The notes under the pieces are model-generated. The model made no database searches and was not told where the DNA came from. It was given only the letters and a program-made list of their open reading frames with translations. DNA of 56,010 bases, taken from Phocaeicola plebeius (GTDB lineage: Bacteria > Bacteroidota > Bacteroidia > Bacteroidales > Bacteroidaceae). The position numbers and the translations under genes are program-made. The stretch lies in the NCBI RefSeq assembly GCF_003437535.1, contig NZ_QSQT01000026.1, forward strand, positions 1 to 56,010, given 5' to 3'. Shown here one piece after another: positions 7,748 to 15,880 of this stretch. Numbering within the stretch: the stretch's first letter is position 1; every line of letters begins with the position of its first letter.

Positions 7748-9142
7748 TTAATTGCTTGGAGTGGGTTCAATGGTTGTACCTCCGTCACCACCGGTGCTGC
7801 CACTTCCACTTCCTGGAACATAGAGTTTGACGCTGAATAATCGCAACCCATACGTGTTATCTGCTGCGGTTGTATAAAATTCTAAAGTTGTATTATTTGA
7901 AATATTTATGTCTTTAATTTCAAACTCAAAAGGTTTGTTACCTTCTTGATTTTCTCCACTGACCACTTTACTCGATAAGGGGAGTTCTGTACCGTTGCAT
8001 TTAATTTTCAGTGTATTTAGGTCTTGTGTTTCTCCTGAATTATAAACATTGCATCCTACCTGATATTTTAATGTGGCTTTAGTAGCACCTTGTCCGTTTA
8101 TGCCTTTTACTTTCAGATTAATGTCAGATCCTTTTGGGAACCACACGTTAGCAGGATAAGCGGAGCCTATGCGTACATCAGCCTTTCCTGATTCATCTTC
8201 GAAGAATCCAGGATTATCAAACCCTGTGTATTCGGCGATTTTAGGCCAGTAATTTCCACTCTTTTCAGGAGTTCCAAAAGATTCTTGGAATAAAACCGTT
8301 TCACCACTCGGAGTTTCTCCGCCTTCATTCCCACCTTCTTCATTACTTCCAGTAAAGTCGCTGACATCATTAGCTGTACGTAAAGTAAGCTGCCAAGTAC
8401 CTCTGAATCTTCCTAAGATACCTGTTACATTACCTTTTCCTTCTGGAAGTTTATTACCTGCAAAGCTGGCATAATTGCTGGTACGAATCATGATAGTATT
8501 TCCATGACTGTCGGTAATATTTTCTTCACCATAACCATCTTCTGGAGCAAAGATACCCTTACCACCGTTCTGGAAAGTAACTCCGGTAAATTGCACTAAT
8601 TTGAATTTATAGTTATCGGGAGCAGCGTTGATGGTACTGATGTCATCAATTACAACAGGCTTGGCATTTTCTGGATTAGCCCATCCGTCTTTGCTGACAT
8701 GTTTTTCGAAATCTTCCCACGGTGTACGATACAAGTATCCTTCCGGATGTCCTAATTGCTGTTCGTCTCCATATACGGAAATGCTCAATCCGTTCAGGTC
8801 TACATATACAGTCTGGCCTACCGGATAATAATTGTACACACTGCTTTGGTCTACTTCCATTTCAATGGCACCCGTTTCATCCTGCAAGTAGATTTTCTTG
8901 AAGATGTTTCCTGATTCATCGTTACCTGTGATGACGGCTTTGAGTACCTGGTCTTGCGTGATGATGATAGGAACGTCCTGAGTAGCTGCTGCATTCTGTG
9001 TACGCAATTCTGAAATCGTGATATTGGCTGCCGGACCTGTGTATTCAGGTTCTGTCAAGAGAGGAGCATCATAGTCTCGTTCACATGCAAAGAGAGCGAG
9101 TGAGGCAATGAGTGGCAGACTGATATTTCTTAAAAGTTTCAT
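7748..9142 (-). CDS. DUF5689 lipoprotein with OB-fold-like domain
   Basis: A 464-residue lipoprotein: signal peptide with lipobox LFAC at about residues 17-20 and acidic or mixed residues after the Cys, likely surface or periplasmic. Residues about 40-265 match what I know of DUF5689, an OB-fold-like region (KAVITGNDESGN, IYLQDETGAIEM, VGQTVYVDLNGL). Residues about 280-445 form a second beta-rich domain of jelly-roll character, beginning ETVLFQESFGTP. A Gly/Ser/Thr-rich tail follows. It lies 28 bases after the TonB-dependent receptor and 15 before the EEP gene. OB folds often bind nucleic acid or oligosaccharide, which would suit a ligand-capture partner of the receptor in place of a SusD protein; this is inference. 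Confidence 0.75.
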   Translation of the reverse strand: MKLLRNISLPLIASLALFACERDYDAPLLTEPEYTGPAANITISELRTQNAAATQDVPIIITQDQVLKAVITGNDESGNIFKKIYLQDETGAIEMEVDQSSVYNYYPVGQTVYVDLNGLSISVYGDEQQLGHPEGYLYRTPWEDFEKHVSKDGWANPENAKPVVIDDISTINAAPDNYKFKLVQFTGVTFQNGGKGIFAPEDGYGEENITDSHGNTIMIRTSNYASFAGNKLPEGKGNVTGILGRFRGTWQLTLRTANDVSDFTGSNEEGGNEGGETPSGETVLFQESFGTPEKSGNYWPKIAEYTGFDNPGFFEDESGKADVRIGSAYPANVWFPKGSDINLKVKGINGQGATKATLKYQVGCNVYNSGETQDLNTLKIKCNGTELPLSSKVVSGENQEGNKPFEFEIKDINISNNTTLEFYTTAADNTYGLRLFSVKLYVPGSGSGSTGGDGGTTIEPTPSN

Positions 9143-9170
9143 ATATTCTGAGTTTTATGTAGGTTAATGA

Positions 9171-11888
9171 TTAAAAACGGTAGCTCACATTCAGGAAACA
9201 GTTGATGCCCTGCATGTAGTAGTATTTTCCTCCAAAGCGTTCCGGATGGTCAAGGTCAAATCGTCCCTGTTCGTATCCTCCGGTACAAATATCTTTCTTG
9301 TTCAATACATTGTTCAGAGAAAGATTGAAGTTGATAGATTGTCTTCCAGGCAAGTAGAAAATTTTTCCGATAGACAAGTCTAATGTATAGGCTGCCGGGA
9401 AACGTTCTTGTGTGGTCAACTGCTTGAAGGCATCGTAATACTGGTTATACGGAGTTACTTCTGTGTAGCTTGAAGCCAGACGGCGGAGGGGAGCAGCTTC
9501 GATGTAGTTGCGTGCAAATCCGTTCAGGTTGGCTCCCAGGAACCAGTATTTGATGAAGTAACGGATTCCGAATGTACCGGCAATCTGTGGAACTCCACCT
9601 ACGTAAACATCCTTCATGTATACTTGTTCTCTTTCTACTATCTTTCCGTTTTCAGAGTTCTTGATACCGTCAGGGTTGTTGCTGTAATAATATTCACCTA
9701 CGGTTCCAGCCAGGTCGAAGCTCCAATGGTCATCCAGTTTGTAAGTAGCTCCCAGCTCAATACCTCTGTGAATGCGGTTTACTCCATACAACACGTGGTT
9801 GATGAATGTTCCTTCAATGCCGTCATAGTAGCTGCTGCGTTCCATCTGGTCATAGAAATTAGTCTGGAATACTCCGATACGTCCGGCCAGGTGAGGAGTA
9901 GAGAAGATGTAGTTGATGTCGGCAGAGAGAACCCGTCCACTCTTCATGTCATCAATGGTACGGTCTGTGATACGCGGTGATACGTATGCTTCGTTGGGCA
10001 ACGGAGCTTCACTACCATAACTGATGTTGGCGTTAATCATGTGACGTCCGTTGAACTTGTAGGTCAGTCCTCCCTTTACCATTAAGTCTGTGAACTGATG
10101 GCGAGCACCTTTGCCGAAAGAACTGTCCGGATAACGTCCGTTACGCATTTTACCATCACGCTGGAAGCTGGTATAAGTCAGCTTCATTCCGTAATAGTAA
10201 TCCCAATAACGTGAATGATACTGATTCACTACCCAGGCATTCAGTGAATAAATGTTCAGGTTATAGTTGTAACCGAAAATTCCTTCTTCGTATACTTTTC
10301 TCTGCGGGCGGTTCAAGTCGTTCTGAATTTTGTCCGGATCACCAGAGAAGTCTTGTTCTGCAAATTTATCAATATCCAGCACATATTCTGCTCCCAGCAG
10401 GTCGGCTACGGTCTTGAACTGGCGTGACTGGGTGTAGCGTGCACCGACTCCGGCTGTGATGTCGAAATGACGGCTCATGCGTGCGTTTAAAGTAGAGTTG
10501 AATGAAGTTTCCAACAAGTCACTGCGACGTTCTTCCAGCATGTAAACAGCTGCTCCGTTACCATTACGAATGTTGTTGGCATTAGCCAGGTAGAGGTCAT
10601 CCCAGTTGATTTGTGTAAAGCTGGTCTGGTTAGTACGCCACAACTCTTTGTATCTTAGTTGTACCATTTCATCTTCAAAATACGAAGGAAGGTAGCGATA
10701 GTAATCCGGGCGAGGGTCAGGAGCATTGTACCAGTTCAGGGCCGTATTACCGTAGCGGGCATAATGTGCTCCCACACCTGTAGTCAGCGTCATATTATCG
10801 TTGATTTTCCAGATGTGCGAAATGATGGCAGTCGGGTCGAATGCCGTTACCACCTTTGCATTTCTTTTTTCTCCGTTCTGGTATCCCCAGTTCGGGTTGT
10901 AAAGGTAGTTTCCTGTCAGTTCATACACTTCGCGGTAAGAACTGCCTTGCTGTCCACGCTGTACCGGTGATACGAAAGCCACCATTGACAGGCTATGTTC
11001 TCCTCCTTTCCATTGCTTTTCAGCAGAGAAGGCGAAAGAAACGTTCTTGTAGAAAGTTCCGTCGATGTTACCTTCATTCGAATAGCGTCCGCCAATAGAG
11101 GTAGTGAATGCCCATCCGTTATCTTTCAGTCCGGTAGAGTAGGTAAACATGCCACGGAGATAATAGTTTCGGTTGGTATAGCTTAAGGTTAACTTTCCTC
11201 CAGGAGTATAGCTGCTGGCACGCATATTGATGTTTTCCGTACCTCCCAACTCACCAAAAGTAAAGGACGAAGGAGCTGTGAAGTTGGTGACATCACCGTT
11301 ACGTGTCATGTCGTTCAGTGCGCCTACCGCTGCATAGTTGAATACACCCCTATTCTGGTCGTTGAATTCCACGCCATTGATGTATTTAACCTCCTGTGTG
11401 CTGTTGTATCCACGTGGAGAGAAGCGTGCAGGTGAAAGCTGATAGGCAGCTTTGTTCAGGAAAATATCATTTGACAGAATCACGGTAGAGCTGACATCCT
11501 GCCCGGAGGTCTCCACGTCGTCATCCACCATGCCGGCATCGATGATGCCAATCATAGACACGTCTTCGTTTGCGTTAAGTTCAGTTACTCGGATAGGTTT
11601 TAGTTCAGTTACGCCTAAGTTTTCTACTTCAATGGAGACACTCTTGGGCGTAATCATTACGGAGTTAAGCTGAATGACGTAAGTTCCCGGCTGAATATTT
11701 CGGATGGTGAAGTTTCCGTCCGCGTCGGTTGTGACTTGGCGGTTCAGTTCTGTCACCGTCACAATTACACCTGGAATAGGGTCATTGCTTACTGCTCCGA
11801 TCACACTTCCTTTCACGCTTACATTTCCTTGTGCAAAGACAAGGCAAGGAAGGAAGAATGCCATGAAGAACAGTAATTTGTGTTTCAT
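9171..11888 (-). CDS. TonB-dependent outer-membrane receptor with carboxypeptidase-like N-terminal domain
   Basis: A 905-residue outer-membrane transporter. Residues 1-20 are a signal peptide ending VFAQ; about 22-100 form a CarboxypepD-regulatory-like domain (VSVKGSVIGAVSNDPIPG, TDADGNFTIRNIQPGTY); about 115-230 a plug domain; the rest is a beta-barrel rich in aromatic strands, ending in FLNVSYRF with the terminal Phe expected for Bam-dependent assembly. It is not a typical SusC and no SusD-like gene is adjacent. Instead its neighbours are two nuclease-type genes and an OB-fold lipoprotein, so nucleotides, oligonucleotides or a bound cofactor are possible substrates. Energy would come from a TonB-ExbBD system like those at 38455 and 41292. 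A hairpin at 11931-11972 precedes it. Confidence 0.88.
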   Translation of the reverse strand: MKHKLLFFMAFFLPCLVFAQGNVSVKGSVIGAVSNDPIPGVIVTVTELNRQVTTDADGNFTIRNIQPGTYVIQLNSVMITPKSVSIEVENLGVTELKPIRVTELNANEDVSMIGIIDAGMVDDDVETSGQDVSSTVILSNDIFLNKAAYQLSPARFSPRGYNSTQEVKYINGVEFNDQNRGVFNYAAVGALNDMTRNGDVTNFTAPSSFTFGELGGTENINMRASSYTPGGKLTLSYTNRNYYLRGMFTYSTGLKDNGWAFTTSIGGRYSNEGNIDGTFYKNVSFAFSAEKQWKGGEHSLSMVAFVSPVQRGQQGSSYREVYELTGNYLYNPNWGYQNGEKRNAKVVTAFDPTAIISHIWKINDNMTLTTGVGAHYARYGNTALNWYNAPDPRPDYYRYLPSYFEDEMVQLRYKELWRTNQTSFTQINWDDLYLANANNIRNGNGAAVYMLEERRSDLLETSFNSTLNARMSRHFDITAGVGARYTQSRQFKTVADLLGAEYVLDIDKFAEQDFSGDPDKIQNDLNRPQRKVYEEGIFGYNYNLNIYSLNAWVVNQYHSRYWDYYYGMKLTYTSFQRDGKMRNGRYPDSSFGKGARHQFTDLMVKGGLTYKFNGRHMINANISYGSEAPLPNEAYVSPRITDRTIDDMKSGRVLSADINYIFSTPHLAGRIGVFQTNFYDQMERSSYYDGIEGTFINHVLYGVNRIHRGIELGATYKLDDHWSFDLAGTVGEYYYSNNPDGIKNSENGKIVEREQVYMKDVYVGGVPQIAGTFGIRYFIKYWFLGANLNGFARNYIEAAPLRRLASSYTEVTPYNQYYDAFKQLTTQERFPAAYTLDLSIGKIFYLPGRQSINFNLSLNNVLNKKDICTGGYEQGRFDLDHPERFGGKYYYMQGINCFLNVSYRF

Positions 11889-11930
11889 AAAAAATAATTG
11901 TTAGTTTAGTGTTATTTTATAGGGGGTGAA

Positions 11931-11972
11931 AGAGAACATGAAAAAGTTTTATAGAGCTTTTTCATGTTCTCT
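11931..11972 (-). terminator. Hairpin between fimbrillin-like gene and receptor gene
   Basis: Perfect 16-bp stem AGAGAACATGAAAAAG / CTTTTTCATGTTCTCT with a 10-base loop, 23 bases after the stop of the upstream gene. The following minus-strand sequence is pyrimidine-rich but not a clean T-run, so it may be a leaky terminator or an mRNA-stabilising hairpin that sets the ratio of the upstream to the downstream genes. Confidence 0.6.
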
Positions 11973-11995
11973 TGTGAGGGGAATGGATCAAATTG

Positions 11996-13924
11996 TTATT
12001 GGATTTCAACTAATTCCATGTCATCATAATAAATGTATCCACCACTCTCATTACTATCCATATTGCGGTAGGTTCTTACTTCGTAGCGCATTTTTACAGT
12101 ACCAGCAGGAGCGGTAAATTCTATTGTAACTTGTTGCCATTCTGTGTTGTCTGTAGAGTAGTCGTTTTGTTGGATTTGTTTGTTTATGTCATTGATTGTT
12201 TTTCCGTCACTACCTACCATGGCAAACCAATAACGACTGCTTGCTTTTGTATCATTGTCAAGGAACCAATAAGAGATTTTGTATTTCTTTCCAGCTGTGA
12301 TAGCAACTTCTTGTTGAATTTTATTTGTTCCACTGGCTGAAGTTTGTCTTAGTGCATTATTCCCACCATGTTTAATGCTGGTTTCTTTTACAATTTCTCC
12401 CGTATTATATGTTTTATTGTCCCATGCAGTAGGTAATTCATTTGTCCAGTCTTCAAATCCAGGGTTAGTTAATAAATTAATTCCCGGTTCAGGTTCTGGA
12501 TCAACAGTTCCTCCTCCTTCTCCATTGGCAACTACTTTTACATTCTTGATTTCCCAAGTTCCGGCAGCAGCAGTTGTACTTATATATTTGAATGCAAATT
12601 TGATTGTTTTTCCAGCATAAGCCGATAAATCAATGGTTGCAGTTGTGAAATTAAATTCACTGCCATATTTATCAATTGTCAATTGTTGCCAGTTATCTGC
12701 ACTTGTTTCAGTAGCCCAAAGAGTAAATTCTTCTTCAGCTGTTCCAGCATAATTATGGGCATGATCGAATGTTAATGTTGCAGTTGCTGCCTGACTTAAA
12801 TCTACAGGAGGAGAAACTAACCAAGATTCGGATGCATATCTTGTTCCGCCAATATAAGCACTGGCTTTCATGAATTTATCATCATTAAATGAACCAAGGC
12901 TCCATACAAAACTGCCTTCTCCATTTGGAAGTTGCTTATTATCAATAGTAAAACTTCCTTGTCCAGTTGCAAATGATTCATCCAATACCACAGTTTCTCC
13001 ACCTGGTTGAGTTCCACCATCGAAATCAACATTAATATCTCCACCTGGTTTTTCAGTCCAGTTGCTGATTGTTGCATTTCCTACTGTAACAACCGGTTTC
13101 CCATTGTTGATGGATAGTTTTGCATTAAAGCTTACATTTGTTCCTTTTTCAAAAATACTTGCGTCACTAATTGTATGGGTGAATGATTGACCGTTGAGGT
13201 TAAAAGTCAGGTTGAGTGACGTCTGGTCGGTGCTTGCAGCTGTTGGGAGAATGATGGCTGTAGCCGTAGCTGTTGTACCTTGTGCATCTATGTACATCGC
13301 TACATCTTTATTGTTGGTTCCTGCTGTAGCAGTCAGTGTTCCGTCAGCCAAGTTAAATTCACCTTCTGTGCTGATACCCTTAATGTTTACACCCAATCCG
13401 TTAAGAGTTTCAATTGTTTCATCTTTGGTTACATTCAGGGTGACTTTAGTCAGTTGGTGTGTAAATCCCAGACTAATAGTGGTGGCAGTAGTTGCTGCTA
13501 CTCCTTTAGTACCGTTAGAATAAATCAAGTCGATAGCAGCCGGATTGCTCTGGTCGGATACATTTACCGCAAGCTTATTGCCGCTTACACTTGTGGTATA
13601 AGGATAATATGCAATGAAGTCTACATTCCCGCTTTCAGGGAGATAAATACCATTACCTGGAGCAGCCGTCAATGTGCCGTTGGTCTGTGCAATGTACTTT
13701 TTGTTTTGTGCGGTTGCAGCCTCAATTCCACTTCCTGCGTTCATCATGTAAATACCTACCTCGTCGTTTGCATTCCAAGTGTTACCTGAAACTCTTGACT
13801 GAATAGCTGTGGTAAATACGATGCCTTCACTTCCGTACCATTCGCTGTTGTCGTCATTGTTTGTACAACTCATTAGAGCTAGGGTTGATAATGCCCCCAT
13901 GTACAGTAGATTCGAGATTTTCAT
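11996..13924 (-). CDS. Fimbrillin-family lipoprotein with adhesin-like C-terminal domains
   Basis: A 642-residue lipoprotein with lipobox LMSC at about 17-20. Residues about 30-300 are a fimbrillin (Mfa-like) domain, recognisable by EGIVFTTAIQSRV, NANDEVGIYM, VDFIAYYPY, IDLIYSNGTKG and FTHQLTKVTLNV. Residues about 320-470 resemble a choice-of-anchor-J/MAM-like jelly roll (ESWLVSPPVDLS, LTFDHAHNY, AGKTIKFAFKY). After a Pro/Glu linker, residues about 490-640 resemble a carbohydrate-binding module (NLLTNPGFEDW). The N-terminal domain is paralogous to that of the next gene upstream, which carries a nuclease instead. It is likely exposed on the cell surface and binds a ligand. It is 43 bases from the upstream nuclease gene and probably co-transcribed with it. 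Confidence 0.75.
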   Translation of the reverse strand: MKISNLLYMGALSTLALMSCTNNDDNSEWYGSEGIVFTTAIQSRVSGNTWNANDEVGIYMMNAGSGIEAATAQNKKYIAQTNGTLTAAPGNGIYLPESGNVDFIAYYPYTTSVSGNKLAVNVSDQSNPAAIDLIYSNGTKGVAATTATTISLGFTHQLTKVTLNVTKDETIETLNGLGVNIKGISTEGEFNLADGTLTATAGTNNKDVAMYIDAQGTTATATAIILPTAASTDQTSLNLTFNLNGQSFTHTISDASIFEKGTNVSFNAKLSINNGKPVVTVGNATISNWTEKPGGDINVDFDGGTQPGGETVVLDESFATGQGSFTIDNKQLPNGEGSFVWSLGSFNDDKFMKASAYIGGTRYASESWLVSPPVDLSQAATATLTFDHAHNYAGTAEEEFTLWATETSADNWQQLTIDKYGSEFNFTTATIDLSAYAGKTIKFAFKYISTTAAAGTWEIKNVKVVANGEGGGTVDPEPEPGINLLTNPGFEDWTNELPTAWDNKTYNTGEIVKETSIKHGGNNALRQTSASGTNKIQQEVAITAGKKYKISYWFLDNDTKASSRYWFAMVGSDGKTINDINKQIQQNDYSTDNTEWQQVTIEFTAPAGTVKMRYEVRTYRNMDSNESGGYIYYDDMELVEIQ

Positions 13925-13967
13925 ACTAATTTATTTAGAAAGTTTGTAGATTCTGTATCAGATAGAT

Positions 13968-15575
13968 TTAATTCCATTGCGATGTATTTAGCGTCTTTTT
14001 TACCTCAGAAGGTAATGATGGAAAGAAAGTGAACCCTGTCATATTCTCAAGTTCTGATACGCTGATAGCATATTTCATATATTGTGTATCGCTATATGCC
14101 TTATGGTCAAGTTTAAAAGCGATTGTCTGATAGTTTCCACCTACTTTACGGGCTAATGCTTTGAAGTAATATTTGGGTATTGCTATATTTTTTCCATTAT
14201 TATCTTTAGCATATTGTATTTGCTTATCAGTTGCCGTAGTAGGCATCGCACCTGTTACTACGTATAGTGTGTCTATCCCACTACTCCAGCCTCTGACAGC
14301 GCCTTCTAGTTGAGCCCAAATAGCTCCATTCAATCCATTTTGTAATTGCGGAGTCATATTGGTGTAATAGAAAGTCTGATTATTCATGTCGCAGTCTTTA
14401 CGCTGTCTATCACCACTCGGAATCTGATGCCCTCTGCTGTAACCGCTGAGAGCTTTTTTGAGATTCGCTTGAAGGTTAGTTGCTATTTTAGGGTCATAAC
14501 CCCAATCCTCCGTACGGCCTATGTTTCCTTCCAGATACCATCCGCATAATGGATAGGATACCCAGTAAGCAATTTTCAGATTGGTATCGTATAGCATACT
14601 ATAATTACGGATCTCAATACCGTTGAGTGGAGCTTCGTCATAAGTTATTCCGGTATAATGAGTAACGTATTTTATATTAGATTGATTCAGTTGTGACTCA
14701 GTAATTACCGGTGTTTCAAACCATTTCGTATATTTTGCTTCTGGGTCGGTCGTAATCTCTCCCCCCTGATAATTCACATTTACATTATATATATATTTGC
14801 TACCTTGCTCAATGTTTCCAGAAATCTCAGTCTCAATTTCTTTGCTCTGTCCGTTCTGTTCCAGTTTGATTTTCAGTTTTCCGCTCAAGTCTTGAGGCAA
14901 CAGAATGGCTTCTGCTTGTGTGGCTTCCTCATTTATAAATAAGGAAAAGGTTGTAGCTTCACCGGAAGGAGTAATGGTACCGTCAGAAAGATTAGCTGTT
15001 CCTTTTACTTGCAGTCCGCTGATAGAAGCTTTGATTCCTTTCAGGGAACTTCCAGAAGTAGATTTCAAATTCAGCACCAATTTAGCCAACAGATGCTTGA
15101 ATTGCAGATTACCTTGTGGAGACGCCAATTGACGGTTTGTCAGGTTTACTGCAGTCATCAAGTCGATGGCGTTTTGTTTGGTTTGGTTACTTAAATCAAT
15201 GGGATAGTTTTTATAGTCACTAATAGTTTCACTATAAGGATAATATGCAATGAAGTCGACCGCACTATTGTCTTCCGGATAGTATATGGGACTATTTTTG
15301 CTTACGAAATAGCCGTCTCCTTTAGATGTTGCATAAGGAATGTTTGTAGCCAGTACATTTTTATCACTATTGTTGGCTAGCATAAATACACCAATTACGT
15401 CATTGGCTTCCCACGACGTATCGTAAGCTCTGGAATTTTGTGCATCATCTATGATAGAAGAGAATGTGATGCCTTTGTTATTCACTTCATTCTGGATGAT
15501 GTTTGTTTCGTCATTCTGGCAAGATTGCAGAATACTTAGGGAAAGTACAATCCCTAATAGTGATTTCATTTTCAT
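13968..15575 (-). CDS. Fimbrillin-domain lipoprotein fused to DNA/RNA non-specific endonuclease
   Basis: A 535-residue lipoprotein (lipobox LQSC at about 16-19). Residues about 30-270 are a fimbrillin-like domain with the same signatures as its neighbour (ANDVIGVFML, VDFIAYYPY, AIDLMTAVNL, FKHLLAKLVLNL). Residues about 290-535 are a NUC1-type endonuclease: SRGHQIPSGDR with the catalytic His at 383, then NNQTFYYTNMTPQ with the metal-binding Asn about 20 residues later, and a C-terminal region DTLYVVTGAM and KYYFKALARKV typical of the family. The usual DRGH motif is SRGH here. It would cut extracellular DNA or RNA at the cell surface. It is the first gene of the five-gene set. No perfect TAnnTTTG was found upstream. 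Start at 15575; an ATG two codons inside is possible. Confidence 0.85.
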   Translation of the reverse strand: MKMKSLLGIVLSLSILQSCQNDETNIIQNEVNNKGITFSSIIDDAQNSRAYDTSWEANDVIGVFMLANNSDKNVLATNIPYATSKGDGYFVSKNSPIYYPEDNSAVDFIAYYPYSETISDYKNYPIDLSNQTKQNAIDLMTAVNLTNRQLASPQGNLQFKHLLAKLVLNLKSTSGSSLKGIKASISGLQVKGTANLSDGTITPSGEATTFSLFINEEATQAEAILLPQDLSGKLKIKLEQNGQSKEIETEISGNIEQGSKYIYNVNVNYQGGEITTDPEAKYTKWFETPVITESQLNQSNIKYVTHYTGITYDEAPLNGIEIRNYSMLYDTNLKIAYWVSYPLCGWYLEGNIGRTEDWGYDPKIATNLQANLKKALSGYSRGHQIPSGDRQRKDCDMNNQTFYYTNMTPQLQNGLNGAIWAQLEGAVRGWSSGIDTLYVVTGAMPTTATDKQIQYAKDNNGKNIAIPKYYFKALARKVGGNYQTIAFKLDHKAYSDTQYMKYAISVSELENMTGFTFFPSLPSEVKKTLNTSQWN

Positions 15576-15811
15576 ATTAAGAATAGTTTATTTTATGTTT
15601 TTAATTCATTCAGAATTATATTTTGCTTATATTTTATTCGGGTTAACAAAATACAAGAAAGTTTGTTTCTTGAATTTTGGCTTTAATTTAAGATATTTTC
15701 TTGGAGTAATAAAATATTTATACGATTATTTTTCAAAAAAATATCAAACATGGCTTGGTTGCGTGAAGATTTTACAATCGAGTGAAATTCTTGTGAAAAA
15801 TTGAAAGAAAA
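15576..15811. other. AT-rich leader upstream of nuclease operon
   Basis: About 240 bases, strongly AT-rich, lying before the first gene of the minus-strand nuclease/receptor set. I see no perfect Bacteroidetes -7 element on the minus strand; CAAAATAC at 15647 is one base short of one. No small gene or repeat was recognised. Confidence 0.4.
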
Positions 15812-15846
15812 ACAAAAAAAGAGGTATCCATGGGAATGGATACCTC
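15812..15846 (-). terminator. Terminator of DUF349 gene
   Basis: Stem GAGGTATCCAT / ATGGATACCTC (15821-15831, 15836-15846) followed on the minus strand by a T-run (plus-strand A-run 15813-15820). Confidence 0.85.
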
Positions 15847-15880
15847 TTGTGGTAATAAAATTAGTTTGAGTAAGCTGTTT

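Noticed and set aside
9171..11888. SusC/SusD polysaccharide utilisation locus
   Set aside because: The receptor lacks typical SusC features, and no SusD-like gene, glycoside hydrolase or sugar-sensing regulator is adjacent.
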